Source of the DNA: a virus
Strand: one strand, 5' to 3'
IMG/VR virus record: IMGVR_UViG_3300009001_000081
Location: 1-26,406 of that record
Length of the DNA: 26,406 nucleotides
The notes beneath the pieces were generated by a model that was given only the letters and a program-made list of their open reading frames with translations, did not search any database and was not told the origin of the DNA. Shown here piece after piece: positions 1 through 6,977 of the stretch; within the stretch, counting starts at the first letter, position 1, and each line of letters opens with the position of its first letter. Both the position numbers and the translations under genes were made by a program.

Positions 1-216
1 CTAGATGATGGTTCAGTGAACCAAGAACTAGTCGATATAATCTACCACGATTCACAAGATATGACAAAATGGGAAATGACTGATTTTATAGGTAACGTAT
101 ATAATCGTTTGGTCATCTATCAAGGTGATCTTTTTCATACATCGCTTGATTATTTTGGTACTGATATGCATAACGGTAGACTATTTCAAACCTTTTTCTT
201 TGACACTAAAAACTAA
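1..216 (+). CDS. 2OG-Fe(II) oxygenase-like (DUF6445-like) protein, C-terminal fragment
   Basis: The reading frame is open from the first base, so this is the 3' end of a longer gene whose start lies outside the window; the internal GTG at 16 is probably not its start. The visible 71 residues contain NRLVIYQGDLFHTS followed 14 residues after the histidine by RLFQTFFFDT. Phage and bacterial 2OG-Fe(II) oxygenase-like and DUF6445 proteins have this arrangement: a distal iron-ligand His in a hydrophobic strand, then an Arg that could bind the 2-oxoglutarate carboxylate. The likely role is hydroxylation or another oxidative modification, substrate unknown. The N-terminal half with the HxD ligands is not visible, so activity cannot be judged. 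The gene ends 3 bp before the next start, which suggests co-transcription. Confidence 0.5.
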   Translation, partial: LDDGSVNQELVDIIYHDSQDMTKWEMTDFIGNVYNRLVIYQGDLFHTSLDYFGTDMHNGRLFQTFFFDTKN

Positions 217-219
217 TAT

Positions 220-444
220 ATGGGATTTAACAAAATGTACCTTCCAGAGGTAAACGAACTAAAAGAGTATTTAACAACACATGGCAATCAGGCTTTCTTA
301 AAAAGATGGGTAGAAACTTATCAACGTAGAGATGCAGTGATTGGCCCAAGTGAGTCAATTGAATTTATTAAACAATTTATAAATCAGACATATAATGTTA
401 GTAGATCTGATAATGTGGACGTTTCAGGCTCTACAAAAGCGTAA
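220..444 (+). CDS. Small hypothetical protein (74 aa)
   Basis: I do not recognise this protein. It is soluble-looking and mainly helical, with a charged N-terminal half (LPEVNELKEYL, AFLKRWVETYQRR) and a polar Ser/Asp-rich C-terminus. There is no signal peptide, membrane segment or cysteine. The ATG follows the previous stop by 3 bp and has a TAATAT leader with no Shine-Dalgarno sequence, as elsewhere in this window. The tight spacing on both sides and shared A/T-rich composition support a real gene in the same transcript. It may be a small assembly factor or accessory protein, but nothing in the sequence fixes a function. Confidence 0.6.
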   Translation: MGFNKMYLPEVNELKEYLTTHGNQAFLKRWVETYQRRDAVIGPSESIEFIKQFINQTYNVSRSDNVDVSGSTKA

Positions 445-457
445 AATAAAAAATAAT

Positions 458-1021
458 ATGAGTACACAACAGCAAGACACCACTCAAGCTGAGGTTTTCT
501 ATGTTTGGGGTAAATCAGAACGTGCGGGTGATATAGTTCAAGAAGACACTACAAAACCTGATTCAAAATGGATGAACTTCACGGATGGTACTAGGTGTAA
601 CCGAGAACTAGTAGGTGAATATCTTTTAAAGACTTCGAGTGAAGAAGATGCTAAAAGCTTAGCATTGTCGTTTAATCCAGCGGCGAACATAAATGTCAAT
701 CGATCAACTAAAGTTGAGGTTAAAACTACAACTGCACCAAAACCTGAAGTTAAAGAAGAGGTTAATGTGATGATGGAGATGCTTAGAAAAATGAGCGCTA
801 AAAATCAAGCAGAAATGCCAGTTAAAGTTAATATTCCATCAAAGCAAGTCTATGATCTACTAAAAGATCAAATGGATATTACAAAAAAGGACCTTAATGA
901 GCAGATTGGCCTGCTTGTAGAGAGTCAGATAGATAATTTAAGAGATCAATTAAAAGAACAGATCGAGTCATACATTAAATCTTATTATAATGGAACAACA
1001 GCAACAACAATCGACGCCTAA
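458..1021 (+). CDS. Hypothetical protein with C-terminal coiled coil (187 aa)
   Basis: Function not recognised. I chose the ATG at 458 (MSTQQQDT...) because it follows the upstream stop by 13 bp and has the A-rich leader seen at other starts; an in-frame ATG at 395 would overlap the previous gene by 50 bp. The N-terminal third (AEVFYVWGKSERAG, then WMNFTDGTRCNRELVGEYLL) looks like a small compact domain. The middle is a Lys/Thr/Pro/Glu linker. The last 60 residues are a strongly charged helix with heptad-like spacing (DLNEQIGLLVESQIDNLRDQ), suggesting oligomerisation. The last 32 bp overlap the start of the next gene, so the two are probably translationally linked. A scaffold or chaperone role would fit the neighbourhood but is only a guess. 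Confidence 0.6.
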   Translation: MSTQQQDTTQAEVFYVWGKSERAGDIVQEDTTKPDSKWMNFTDGTRCNRELVGEYLLKTSSEEDAKSLALSFNPAANINVNRSTKVEVKTTTAPKPEVKEEVNVMMEMLRKMSAKNQAEMPVKVNIPSKQVYDLLKDQMDITKKDLNEQIGLLVESQIDNLRDQLKEQIESYIKSYYNGTTATTIDA

Positions 1022-1382
1022 TCGTCGTCAACGTCGTGCAATGATGAAGGCACAAGGAATTCTCAAAGCACTAAGTAAAATGCCATATTTTGGTGAAGTT
1101 AGATCTAAAGTACGTCAAGAGAACATTGCGTATGGCAAAAAGATCCACGCTGAAAACACAAAGCGCAATGAAGAATTAAATGCTACTAGATTAGAAGCAA
1201 TTCTTGATGGTTTAAAAGTACAGTGGACTGAACAAGGCTACAACAAAGAAGAAATGGCAAAGCTTGAAGAAGCTTGGGCGTGTAGAGCTATTAAAGATAA
1301 AGAAACTTATCGCGAAGATAAAAAACGTGCTAAGCAACTATTAGCAGAGGTAAAAGCTTCGAGAGAAGCTAGAAACAAATAA
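990..1382 (+). CDS. Basic hypothetical protein with Gln-rich/Arg-rich N-terminus (130 aa)
   Basis: Function not recognised. The protein begins with a run of glutamines followed by the basic patch NRRQRRAMMK, and the rest is almost entirely charged helix rich in Lys, Glu and Ala. The high positive charge suggests nucleic-acid binding or binding to an acidic partner. The start at 990 overlaps the upstream gene by 32 bp in another frame. ATG codons at 1041 and 1044 would remove the overlap and the basic N-terminus, so the exact start is uncertain. I keep 990 because the RRQRR patch is encoded before those codons and overlapping starts are common here. Confidence 0.55.
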   Translation: MEQQQQQSTPNRRQRRAMMKAQGILKALSKMPYFGEVRSKVRQENIAYGKKIHAENTKRNEELNATRLEAILDGLKVQWTEQGYNKEEMAKLEEAWACRAIKDKETYREDKKRAKQLLAEVKASREARNK

Positions 1383-1391
1383 TTATTTAGA

Positions 1392-1715
1392 ATGATTACA
1401 GTTAGCATTGAACCGGCTGATAACGGTGTTATCAAATTTCTGTTCGACGATAATGTCAACGGTGGTGGAGAAGAGTATACTTCTAGAATTGTCTATGAGT
1501 TTGAAGGTAAAAATGCTAGATTCAATCAGGCTAAATTTTTAACAGACTTAATTCTGGATCTAGGTATTGCTACAGGCAATGACCTAGATTCAGATAAGTT
1601 GGTGATTAAAACCGAGTGGGGTAACAAATATGTACCTACTCAAACAGAATTAAAGAATAGGATCCAGCAATTAGAGAAATCTATTGAGACGCTGAGATCA
1701 ATGGTTAAGGAATGA
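1392..1715 (+). CDS. Hypothetical protein, beta-rich with C-terminal coiled coil (107 aa)
   Basis: Function not recognised. The first 80 residues alternate in a beta-like pattern (ITVSIEPADNGVIKFLFDD, then RIVYEFEG). The last 30 residues form a predicted coiled coil (ELKNRIQQLEKSIETLRSMV). A small beta domain on a coiled-coil stalk suggests an oligomeric accessory protein. The ATG follows the upstream stop by 9 bp behind an ATTTAGA leader. The stop overlaps the next ATG (ATGA), a normal sign of translational coupling. Confidence 0.6.
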   Translation: MITVSIEPADNGVIKFLFDDNVNGGGEEYTSRIVYEFEGKNARFNQAKFLTDLILDLGIATGNDLDSDKLVIKTEWGNKYVPTQTELKNRIQQLEKSIETLRSMVKE

Positions 1716-2116
1716 CATTAAAAGTTGAAGGCGTATGGTGTAAAACTCGAACTGAATTTGACAAGATGTCAAAATCAAAAGACTACGACCTGTCCGTATC
1801 TTATTTCGATATTTACAATCGTTTAATTAAAAGCGATCCATATAGCTCTGAGCCTTCATCTATTATTGTAGCGCTCTATATTCGTAAAATGCTACAAAAA
1901 CTCTTTAACGATCTAATAGAAAAAGATGAGATTAACATAGTCTATATGTTTAAAGATCTTGACGCAAAAACAGTTGCAGGGTTTAAAGACTTTATGCAAG
2001 ATTTGGCAATTGATCGTGACGTTAATTTTGATCTAATTATAGTTAATCGCTGTGACTATCCTAAGCGCGGTGTTTTGAGTAAGTTTGATAACGTCAAATT
2101 TATAGACAATGATTAA
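1712..2116 (+). CDS. Hypothetical protein with Rossmann-like alternation (134 aa)
   Basis: Function not recognised. The second half alternates hydrophobic strands and helices (INIVYMFKDLDAKTVAGF, then FDLIIVNRCDYP), which resembles a small alpha/beta fold. I see no P-loop, nuclease or kinase motif, so no enzymatic role is assigned. It starts in an ATGA overlap with the previous stop and ends overlapping the next gene by 8 bp. It therefore sits in a chain of coupled small genes. With no signal peptide or membrane segment it should be cytoplasmic. Confidence 0.6.
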   Translation: MTLKVEGVWCKTRTEFDKMSKSKDYDLSVSYFDIYNRLIKSDPYSSEPSSIIVALYIRKMLQKLFNDLIEKDEINIVYMFKDLDAKTVAGFKDFMQDLAIDRDVNFDLIIVNRCDYPKRGVLSKFDNVKFIDND

Positions 2117-2705
2117 GCATAGATTATTTGCCAAGGGTGAACAAATTCAGGCTCTAATCTCTACCACACAACAACCTAATCTTCTTATCCCAGTTAGAGC
2201 CACCATTTACGACGTCAAATTCGACGATGTAAATCCTCAATATCAAATTAGAATTAAGAAATTCTATGACAACGCATACTTCTTAAAAAAGAATCTATTT
2301 GGTGGTAGGTTTATTAAAAACTTTGAGGGCAAAGACACTAAAATTAATCTTAAGAGGACTAACTATAGTACCGTTAAAGATATTGAAGACAATATATTTA
2401 ACGGAGAGAAATGGAAGAACTATCTAATCACAGTCGACTCAGTATTCTGTACAAAGACGCGAGAAGAACAGATCCAACTGTTTAATAATATCCAAACATT
2501 TCAAATAGAGATGTGCTTAAAAGAGCTCTATGAGCTTAGTAACAGATCTACATATTCAGGCGAATTTAGATTTGATGCCAAGGGTGAATATGTCGCAGCC
2601 CTTAAAAAATTCTTAGGCGACAGATTTCCAAAACAAAAAGATTGGGCTGACGAACTTCTCTATAGACCAGAATCTGGTGAGATGGACGATGTAGAATGGG
2701 TTTGA
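2109..2705 (+). CDS. Hypothetical protein (198 aa), last gene of the small-gene run
   Basis: Function not recognised. The protein is mixed alpha/beta and basic in its first half (YQIRIKKFYDN, LKKNLFGGRFIKNF), with an acidic C-terminus (RPESGEMDDVEWV). Acidic Trp-ending tails occur in proteins that dock to a partner, but no partner can be named. It starts 8 bp inside the preceding gene. It ends at a TGA, one of few stops here that is not TAA, and that TGA merges into a GATATATA motif. It is followed by the first sizeable non-coding gap (72 bp), so it probably closes an operon of small late or assembly genes. Confidence 0.6.
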   Translation: MIKHRLFAKGEQIQALISTTQQPNLLIPVRATIYDVKFDDVNPQYQIRIKKFYDNAYFLKKNLFGGRFIKNFEGKDTKINLKRTNYSTVKDIEDNIFNGEKWKNYLITVDSVFCTKTREEQIQLFNNIQTFQIEMCLKELYELSNRSTYSGEFRFDAKGEYVAALKKFLGDRFPKQKDWADELLYRPESGEMDDVEWV

Positions 2706-2713
2706 TATATAGA
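2704..2713 (+). promoter_or_regulatory. Weak GATATATA motif overlapping a stop codon
   Basis: GATATATAGA overlaps the stop of the upstream gene, 64 bp before the next ATG. It shares the GATATATA core with the stronger candidates at 2751, 11011, 12376 and 26152 but departs at the end. It could be a second upstream promoter or chance in AT-rich DNA. Confidence 0.2.
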
Positions 2714-2723
2714 TAAAGGTCAA

Positions 2724-2744
2724 ATTATATTAAGTTATTATATT
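2724..2744 (+). repeat. Direct repeat ATTATATT x2
   Basis: Two identical 8-bp copies of ATTATATT lie at 2724-2731 and 2737-2744, start to start 13 bp. They stand just upstream of the GATATATATT element at 2751. The spacing is a little over one helical turn, which could suit a bound protein, but short AT repeats arise easily by chance. Confidence 0.25.
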
Positions 2745-2750
2745 GGCCGC

Positions 2751-2760
2751 GATATATATT
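2751..2760 (+). promoter_or_regulatory. Candidate late promoter GATATATATT before the hub block
   Basis: GATATATATT stands 17 bp before the ATG of the 605-aa structural gene, in the 72-bp gap that separates the small genes from the baseplate hub genes. The same 10-mer recurs at 11011, and a one-base variant at 12376 and 26152, always before a gene after a gap. No shared -35 element is visible. T4-type late promoters are also a single TATA-like box without a -35, so a phage late promoter is the natural reading. Confidence 0.5.
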
Positions 2761-2777
2761 AAAAACACATTCATTAA

Positions 2778-4595
2778 ATGGCAGGAACACTTCAATTTAT
2801 AAGTAAACTTGGACCTAGAATCACATATAAGTATTTGGATCCGCCTGGTGGTGAAGAGACTACAATCGGGACTCCCCAAAAAAAGATGGGAATTTGGTTT
2901 CTTGGTGATGATAAACTTGTAGGGTATTCTGAACCCGATCCAGAACCTGAAACTCCAGCCTCTCAAGGTAATACTACTGTTGAGCCTGAGCCTGAACCTA
3001 AGGCGCCTAGTCTTTCAAAGTATGGTAATGTAGAACTTGATGCCAGATCATATACAGTCGGTAAGGAAGTTAGTGGTGAAGGTGGTACTAAAACTGAAAA
3101 GTCTGGTCAAACAATTCCAGGTGGCCAAGGTGTAAGATCTCTATTTAACCATTGGGCTCTACACAAATATAAAAACCATGCAAACGGTAGCCCTGACGAT
3201 ACAGGTTCTCAAGTTGATAATTACAATAAAACTGTTTATTACCATGGAGAAGCTGGCGCTCCAGATCCAACTGCTAGAAACATTATTCAAGATTCTATAA
3301 ACGAAAAGAGTTTAGGTTATACTTATAATATAAGTGACTTTGTGCAATGTGAACACTATGGTAAAATCTCTAATGATTATATGATTACTCTTAGAAGGTT
3401 TGCATATCCAGTGGGCGATGACTTAAAAAATATGTTAACACCCGGTAACGATGGTAAACTTATAGATGGTTCACAGCCTGATTTGGCCAGAGCTATTACT
3501 TGGATGTCACCTAAATTAGGTAATGACATGAAAGAGATTCTTAAGTTTGGTACTAAGTTTAGTTGGAAAGAAGTTGAATCGGAATTACAAAAAGTAACCT
3601 CATCAAGTACAAACAACAACAAAGTGGGTTCAATGATTGATGGTAGCCCATTGGCCAGCGCAATTAATGCGGGTGTAAATGGCTATAGTGCCGATCAAGC
3701 CGCTAGAATTAAAGAAAAGGGTGCAGGTTGGGATCCAACTACTGAAACATATCCTAACAAAGTTTATGGACCTCTTAATGTTATTAAAAAAGTTTTAACT
3801 AGAGAGCAAGGTCTAGAATTTAATCAAGAGTTTACTCTTAAGTTTCATTATGATCTTAAGGGTTTTACTAATACGAGTCCGAAGGTGGCATTTATGGATA
3901 CACTTTCAAATGTTTTAGCCTTAACTTATAATAACGCACCGTTTTGGGGAGGAGCTACTAGATATTTAGGTAATGGTTCAACGGTACCGCCATTTGGTGA
4001 TTTTCAAAAACTAAAAAGCGGTGACTATGAAGGCTTTTTAACTTCTATTGGTGATCAACTTAAAGGAGCTGCTTCAGCCTTTGCTGATGCAGGTGCTGCA
4101 ATTAAAGAAGCAATGACTGGTGGTGGTATAAATGCACTTGGTGATTCTAAGATTATGGACAACCTTATTGGTGGTGGTCTAATGAAAATGTTTAACTCAC
4201 CACAAGGTGCAGCTGTAGCCGCTTCATTTATTTCAGGTGATCCGACAGGTATGTGGCACGTAACAATTGGTAATCCAATGAATCCTATGATGGTAGTTGG
4301 TAACTTAGCCTTAGAGTCAAGTAACGTTGAATTTGAGGGACCATTAGGTTATGAAGGTTTTCCATCTAAAATGATTTTAACAGTAAACTTAAAACCGGCT
4401 AGACCAAGAGATAAGGGTGAAATTGAAAGTATGTTTAATGCCGGTAGAGGCCGTATGTATTTACAGCCTGAAGTTGAAGGCGCTGTTGATCTAGATAAAA
4501 TGGTTAACTTATCAGCTTATGGTGGTAAAGATAAAACAAATAAACACTTTACGAGTGCGTTCGCTAAACGTATCTCTGATATGAATGCAGGTTAA
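2778..4595 (+). CDS. Probable baseplate/tail structural protein (605 aa)
   Basis: The position, first in a hub/spike block, and the composition (Gly, Asn, Thr, no catalytic motif, no signal peptide) indicate a virion protein. Residues 52-76 form a Pro/Glu linker. Residues 173-211 (YTYNISDF...MITLRRFAYPVGDD) and 330-395 (NQEFTLKFHYDLKG...NNAPFWGGA) look like beta-rich structural segments. Residues 400-480 are Gly/Ala-rich and helical. Residues 490-562 (GMWHVTIGNPMNPMM, MILTVNLKPARPRDKGEIES) look like a tail-tube-type beta domain. I infer a baseplate protein at the tube/hub interface, perhaps analogous to T4 gp48 or gp54 although much longer (those are about 320-365 aa). A structure prediction matching tube-initiator proteins would confirm this. 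Confidence 0.5.
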   Translation: MAGTLQFISKLGPRITYKYLDPPGGEETTIGTPQKKMGIWFLGDDKLVGYSEPDPEPETPASQGNTTVEPEPEPKAPSLSKYGNVELDARSYTVGKEVSGEGGTKTEKSGQTIPGGQGVRSLFNHWALHKYKNHANGSPDDTGSQVDNYNKTVYYHGEAGAPDPTARNIIQDSINEKSLGYTYNISDFVQCEHYGKISNDYMITLRRFAYPVGDDLKNMLTPGNDGKLIDGSQPDLARAITWMSPKLGNDMKEILKFGTKFSWKEVESELQKVTSSSTNNNKVGSMIDGSPLASAINAGVNGYSADQAARIKEKGAGWDPTTETYPNKVYGPLNVIKKVLTREQGLEFNQEFTLKFHYDLKGFTNTSPKVAFMDTLSNVLALTYNNAPFWGGATRYLGNGSTVPPFGDFQKLKSGDYEGFLTSIGDQLKGAASAFADAGAAIKEAMTGGGINALGDSKIMDNLIGGGLMKMFNSPQGAAVAASFISGDPTGMWHVTIGNPMNPMMVVGNLALESSNVEFEGPLGYEGFPSKMILTVNLKPARPRDKGEIESMFNAGRGRMYLQPEVEGAVDLDKMVNLSAYGGKDKTNKHFTSAFAKRISDMNAG

Positions 4596-4600
4596 TAGCT

Positions 4601-5449
4601 ATGAATCTAAAATCTCTATATAACAAAACGAAGGATACAGTTAAGCTAGTCTTAACTCAACCTACTATGATTTTTAGAAACATGGTAGGAGCCGAAATTG
4701 TGGCTGAACATATTGTTAGAGATGATGATATTGTTAGACCAGATCGCATCGCATTGCTTTATTATGGTGATCATAGTAAGCTTGATATGATCTTAAAATT
4801 TAATAATATTTCTGATCCTTTTAGTTTGATGCCAGGTGAAACAATTTTTGTTCCCTCACCAACAACGGCATATTATAAGCTTGAAAGACCAGGTGCTTAT
4901 GAAGAAAATATTGTTAAACAACAGTTTATTGACACTAAGCGATTAAGCAAGAAGGATCAAAAAAGAGTCGAAGCTCTTAAAAAGAAATACAATAAAGAGA
5001 CACTATTGCCACCTAACGTAATTCCAGTAGGTAAAAAGAACTACGAATTCGATGGTTCTGAAGTTAGAATGGGTGCACAAGTACAAACTGATGCTGTAGT
5101 TGAATCTATTACAGCTGAATTAATTGCTGCTGCAAATGCTGAGGGCATTGAAGTAGTAACCGAAACTACAACTGTAGATATACCTGCGGGTGGTACTGGA
5201 ATTACTTCTGGAAGTGGCTCAGGTTCTGGCTCAGGCTCTGGTGCAGGTTTAACAGGTACACAGCTTGATAACTTACTTGATCAAAACTCAGGGGTGCAAG
5301 GTGCTTCAAGTGGTAATGGTACAGACGGTGCTGACAAAAATGATACTGCCGATAATGTAGGCGGAAATAACGGTGACGGTACAGCGCCTTCTGGTGACAA
5401 TAATACCTCGGGCGGCTTAGATATGTCTGATAGCCCTTGTAATAAATAA
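4601..5449 (+). CDS. 53: Baseplate wedge/hub protein, gp53-like with LysM-like domain (282 aa)
   Basis: Residues about 40-86 (RDDDIVRPDRIALLYYGDHSK...FNNISDPFSLMPGETIFVPS) fit a LysM-like fold. The same pattern, a short 'start, wait, step' motif ending in PGE-x-I-x-V-P, occurs in T4 gp53-type baseplate proteins. In T4, gp53 completes the wedge and links the inner baseplate. This protein is longer than T4 gp53 (about 196 aa). Residues 105-130 are a basic helix. From about residue 195 the tail is low-complexity, Gly/Ser/Asn/Asp-rich and probably disordered. It starts 5 bp after the 605-aa gene and is followed 6 bp later by the hub gene. A peptidoglycan-binding LysM protein is the alternative, but the context favours the baseplate. 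Confidence 0.6.
   Translation: MNLKSLYNKTKDTVKLVLTQPTMIFRNMVGAEIVAEHIVRDDDIVRPDRIALLYYGDHSKLDMILKFNNISDPFSLMPGETIFVPSPTTAYYKLERPGAYEENIVKQQFIDTKRLSKKDQKRVEALKKKYNKETLLPPNVIPVGKKNYEFDGSEVRMGAQVQTDAVVESITAELIAAANAEGIEVVTETTTVDIPAGGTGITSGSGSGSGSGSGAGLTGTQLDNLLDQNSGVQGASSGNGTDGADKNDTADNVGGNNGDGTAPSGDNNTSGGLDMSDSPCNK
5207..5242 (+). repeat. Ser-Gly codon repeat in the gp53-like gene
   Basis: Twelve codons encode six alternating Ser-Gly pairs (residues 203-214) using mixed codons (TCT, AGT and TCA for Ser; GGA, GGC and GGT for Gly). The codon mixture indicates selection on the protein rather than recent slippage. It forms a flexible linker before an Asn/Asp/Gly-rich tail. Confidence 0.7.
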
Positions 5450-5455
5450 TAATAG

Positions 5456-6961
5456 ATGGATTTAGATCACAATATTTTAGCGGTCGTAGAACCAGCTTTG
5501 ATGCCTACTGAGATTAAGATTTATGCTGCCGGTGAAGAAGAAGGCGGTGATAAAATCACTAAGCAGATGGGTAATATCGAGCCATTCATTAAGGTTAATA
5601 AATATGTGTTCGGTAGAAATCAAGTTAGGTCAGTAGATCTAACATTAAGTGGCGTGGTGCCAAGGTGTGTAGTAGAAGTTGAAGATACTAAAAGTGGTTT
5701 TGAAGTTGATTCATATCCTCGAGACGGTGATGTATTTACGCTCTTAATTAATTCTAAAAATCAAGAGACATTTAAGTCTATTCATATGGACTTTAGTATC
5801 ACTAATATTATTGCTGGCAAAGGCGTTGAAGGTGCTCCAGCTTTAATCACAATGGAAGGTATTGCAAAGATCCCTAAACTATTTGGTGAAAACTGTCAAA
5901 AGCTTGACAATGCAGGTTCTCTAGATCACATGGAAATGGTCGCACGTGAATTAAAATTAGGTTTAGCCACTAACATCGATGAAACAGATGATACTATGGC
6001 TAGAATTCAGGCTTATGAAACTTATTTAGAGTTTATTAAGTCTATTGCTGAAGATTCATATATTAGTGACGATGCTTTTCAAAAGTATTACATTGATCAA
6101 TACTATTACTTAAACTATGTAGAGGTAAATAGAATCTTTAACTCAAGTAATCCATCAATTGAAGAACTACAACAAAGTTTAGCTTCATCATCACAATCAT
6201 ATGGTGAAAAGGGTAATGCAGATGGACCAGATCCTGATAATGCAGAAATGCCACTTTTATTAACAAATTTCTTAGAAGTAAAAGGCCTAAATATTTATGT
6301 AGAAGAAGTTGAAATTATTAACAATTCTAATAAAATTAGTTTAAAGGCCGGTAATAAGAGAAACGTTATGATTTATGATGATAACGGTGAAGATAGCGAG
6401 CGCTTACAACAATTCGATATTGAACCATTAAGCTCAACTAATCTAAGAGATATTGAAGAACCACTAAAAGGTAAAAGAGATGAAGAAGACTATCAAGACA
6501 ATGTAAAATATAAGTACATTGGTCGTCAAGATACTGGTGAAGATGGTTTAGGTAATGTACACTCAAGCTCGGTCTTTGCTAAATTGCACAATAAGCAAAA
6601 CGAAATGGAGACACAAAAGATGAAAGTCAAAGTGACTCTAAATAGTTTTAATCCAGCACTCTACAAATATCAAAAGATTCCGCTATTAATGTACCACTAT
6701 GACGGTCAAAAAATAGGCCATGCAACATTGACTAAAATGGAGCATGAAGAAGCTGGATTTAACGAGCAAGGTTTAGGCTTAAAAAGCGAAGATACTGGAG
6801 AAGGTCAACCAAGTCAAATGATGGATAGATTTTTAACAGGCTTTTATATTATTGAAAATATTGATATTACATACGACTCAACAGTTGGTTTGACGCAAGA
6901 AGTTACACTAATTAGAAGAGAATGGCCAACTAAGATGGCAGATCTTAGGACGCCTGAATAA
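5456..6961 (+). CDS. Baseplate hub protein, gp27/gpD-like (501 aa)
   Basis: Gene order (before the spike) and sequence pattern point to a central hub protein of the gp27/gpD family, which forms the trimeric ring that carries the spike. Residues 1-140 are beta-rich, with DVFTLLINS and IHMDFSITNI strands of the tube-like type. Residues 157-230 carry a helical segment (HMEMVARELKLGLATN, TYLEFIKSIAEDSYISDD, IDQYYYLNYVEVNRIF). This resembles the inserted 'lagging, slow-joining' region of gpD-like hubs, where a peptide processes position and cell contact. Residues 265-500 are again beta-rich. T4 gp27 is 391 aa, so this is enlarged. Acidic linkers at about 335-365 are probably surface loops. It follows the gp53-like gene by 6 bp. 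Confidence 0.6.
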   Translation: MDLDHNILAVVEPALMPTEIKIYAAGEEEGGDKITKQMGNIEPFIKVNKYVFGRNQVRSVDLTLSGVVPRCVVEVEDTKSGFEVDSYPRDGDVFTLLINSKNQETFKSIHMDFSITNIIAGKGVEGAPALITMEGIAKIPKLFGENCQKLDNAGSLDHMEMVARELKLGLATNIDETDDTMARIQAYETYLEFIKSIAEDSYISDDAFQKYYIDQYYYLNYVEVNRIFNSSNPSIEELQQSLASSSQSYGEKGNADGPDPDNAEMPLLLTNFLEVKGLNIYVEEVEIINNSNKISLKAGNKRNVMIYDDNGEDSERLQQFDIEPLSSTNLRDIEEPLKGKRDEEDYQDNVKYKYIGRQDTGEDGLGNVHSSSVFAKLHNKQNEMETQKMKVKVTLNSFNPALYKYQKIPLLMYHYDGQKIGHATLTKMEHEEAGFNEQGLGLKSEDTGEGQPSQMMDRFLTGFYIIENIDITYDSTVGLTQEVTLIRREWPTKMADLRTPE

Positions 6962-6977
6962 TTAGAATATATAGTAA

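Noticed and set aside
395-457. Start at 395 for the gene ending at 1021
   Set aside because: It would overlap the upstream gene by 50 bp and adds 21 residues without an A/T-rich leader; the ATG at 458 has the better context.
3377-3622. Minus-strand and alternative-frame openings inside structural genes (also 13368-13568, 13643-13879, 16381-16638, 20984-21202, 24468-24689, 25158-25355)
   Set aside because: They are complements of coding DNA with no leader, no promoter and odd amino acid content; no minus-strand gene is supported anywhere.
4601-5449. Secreted LysM cell-wall protein
   Set aside because: No signal peptide is visible and the neighbours are baseplate genes; a gp53-type role fits better.
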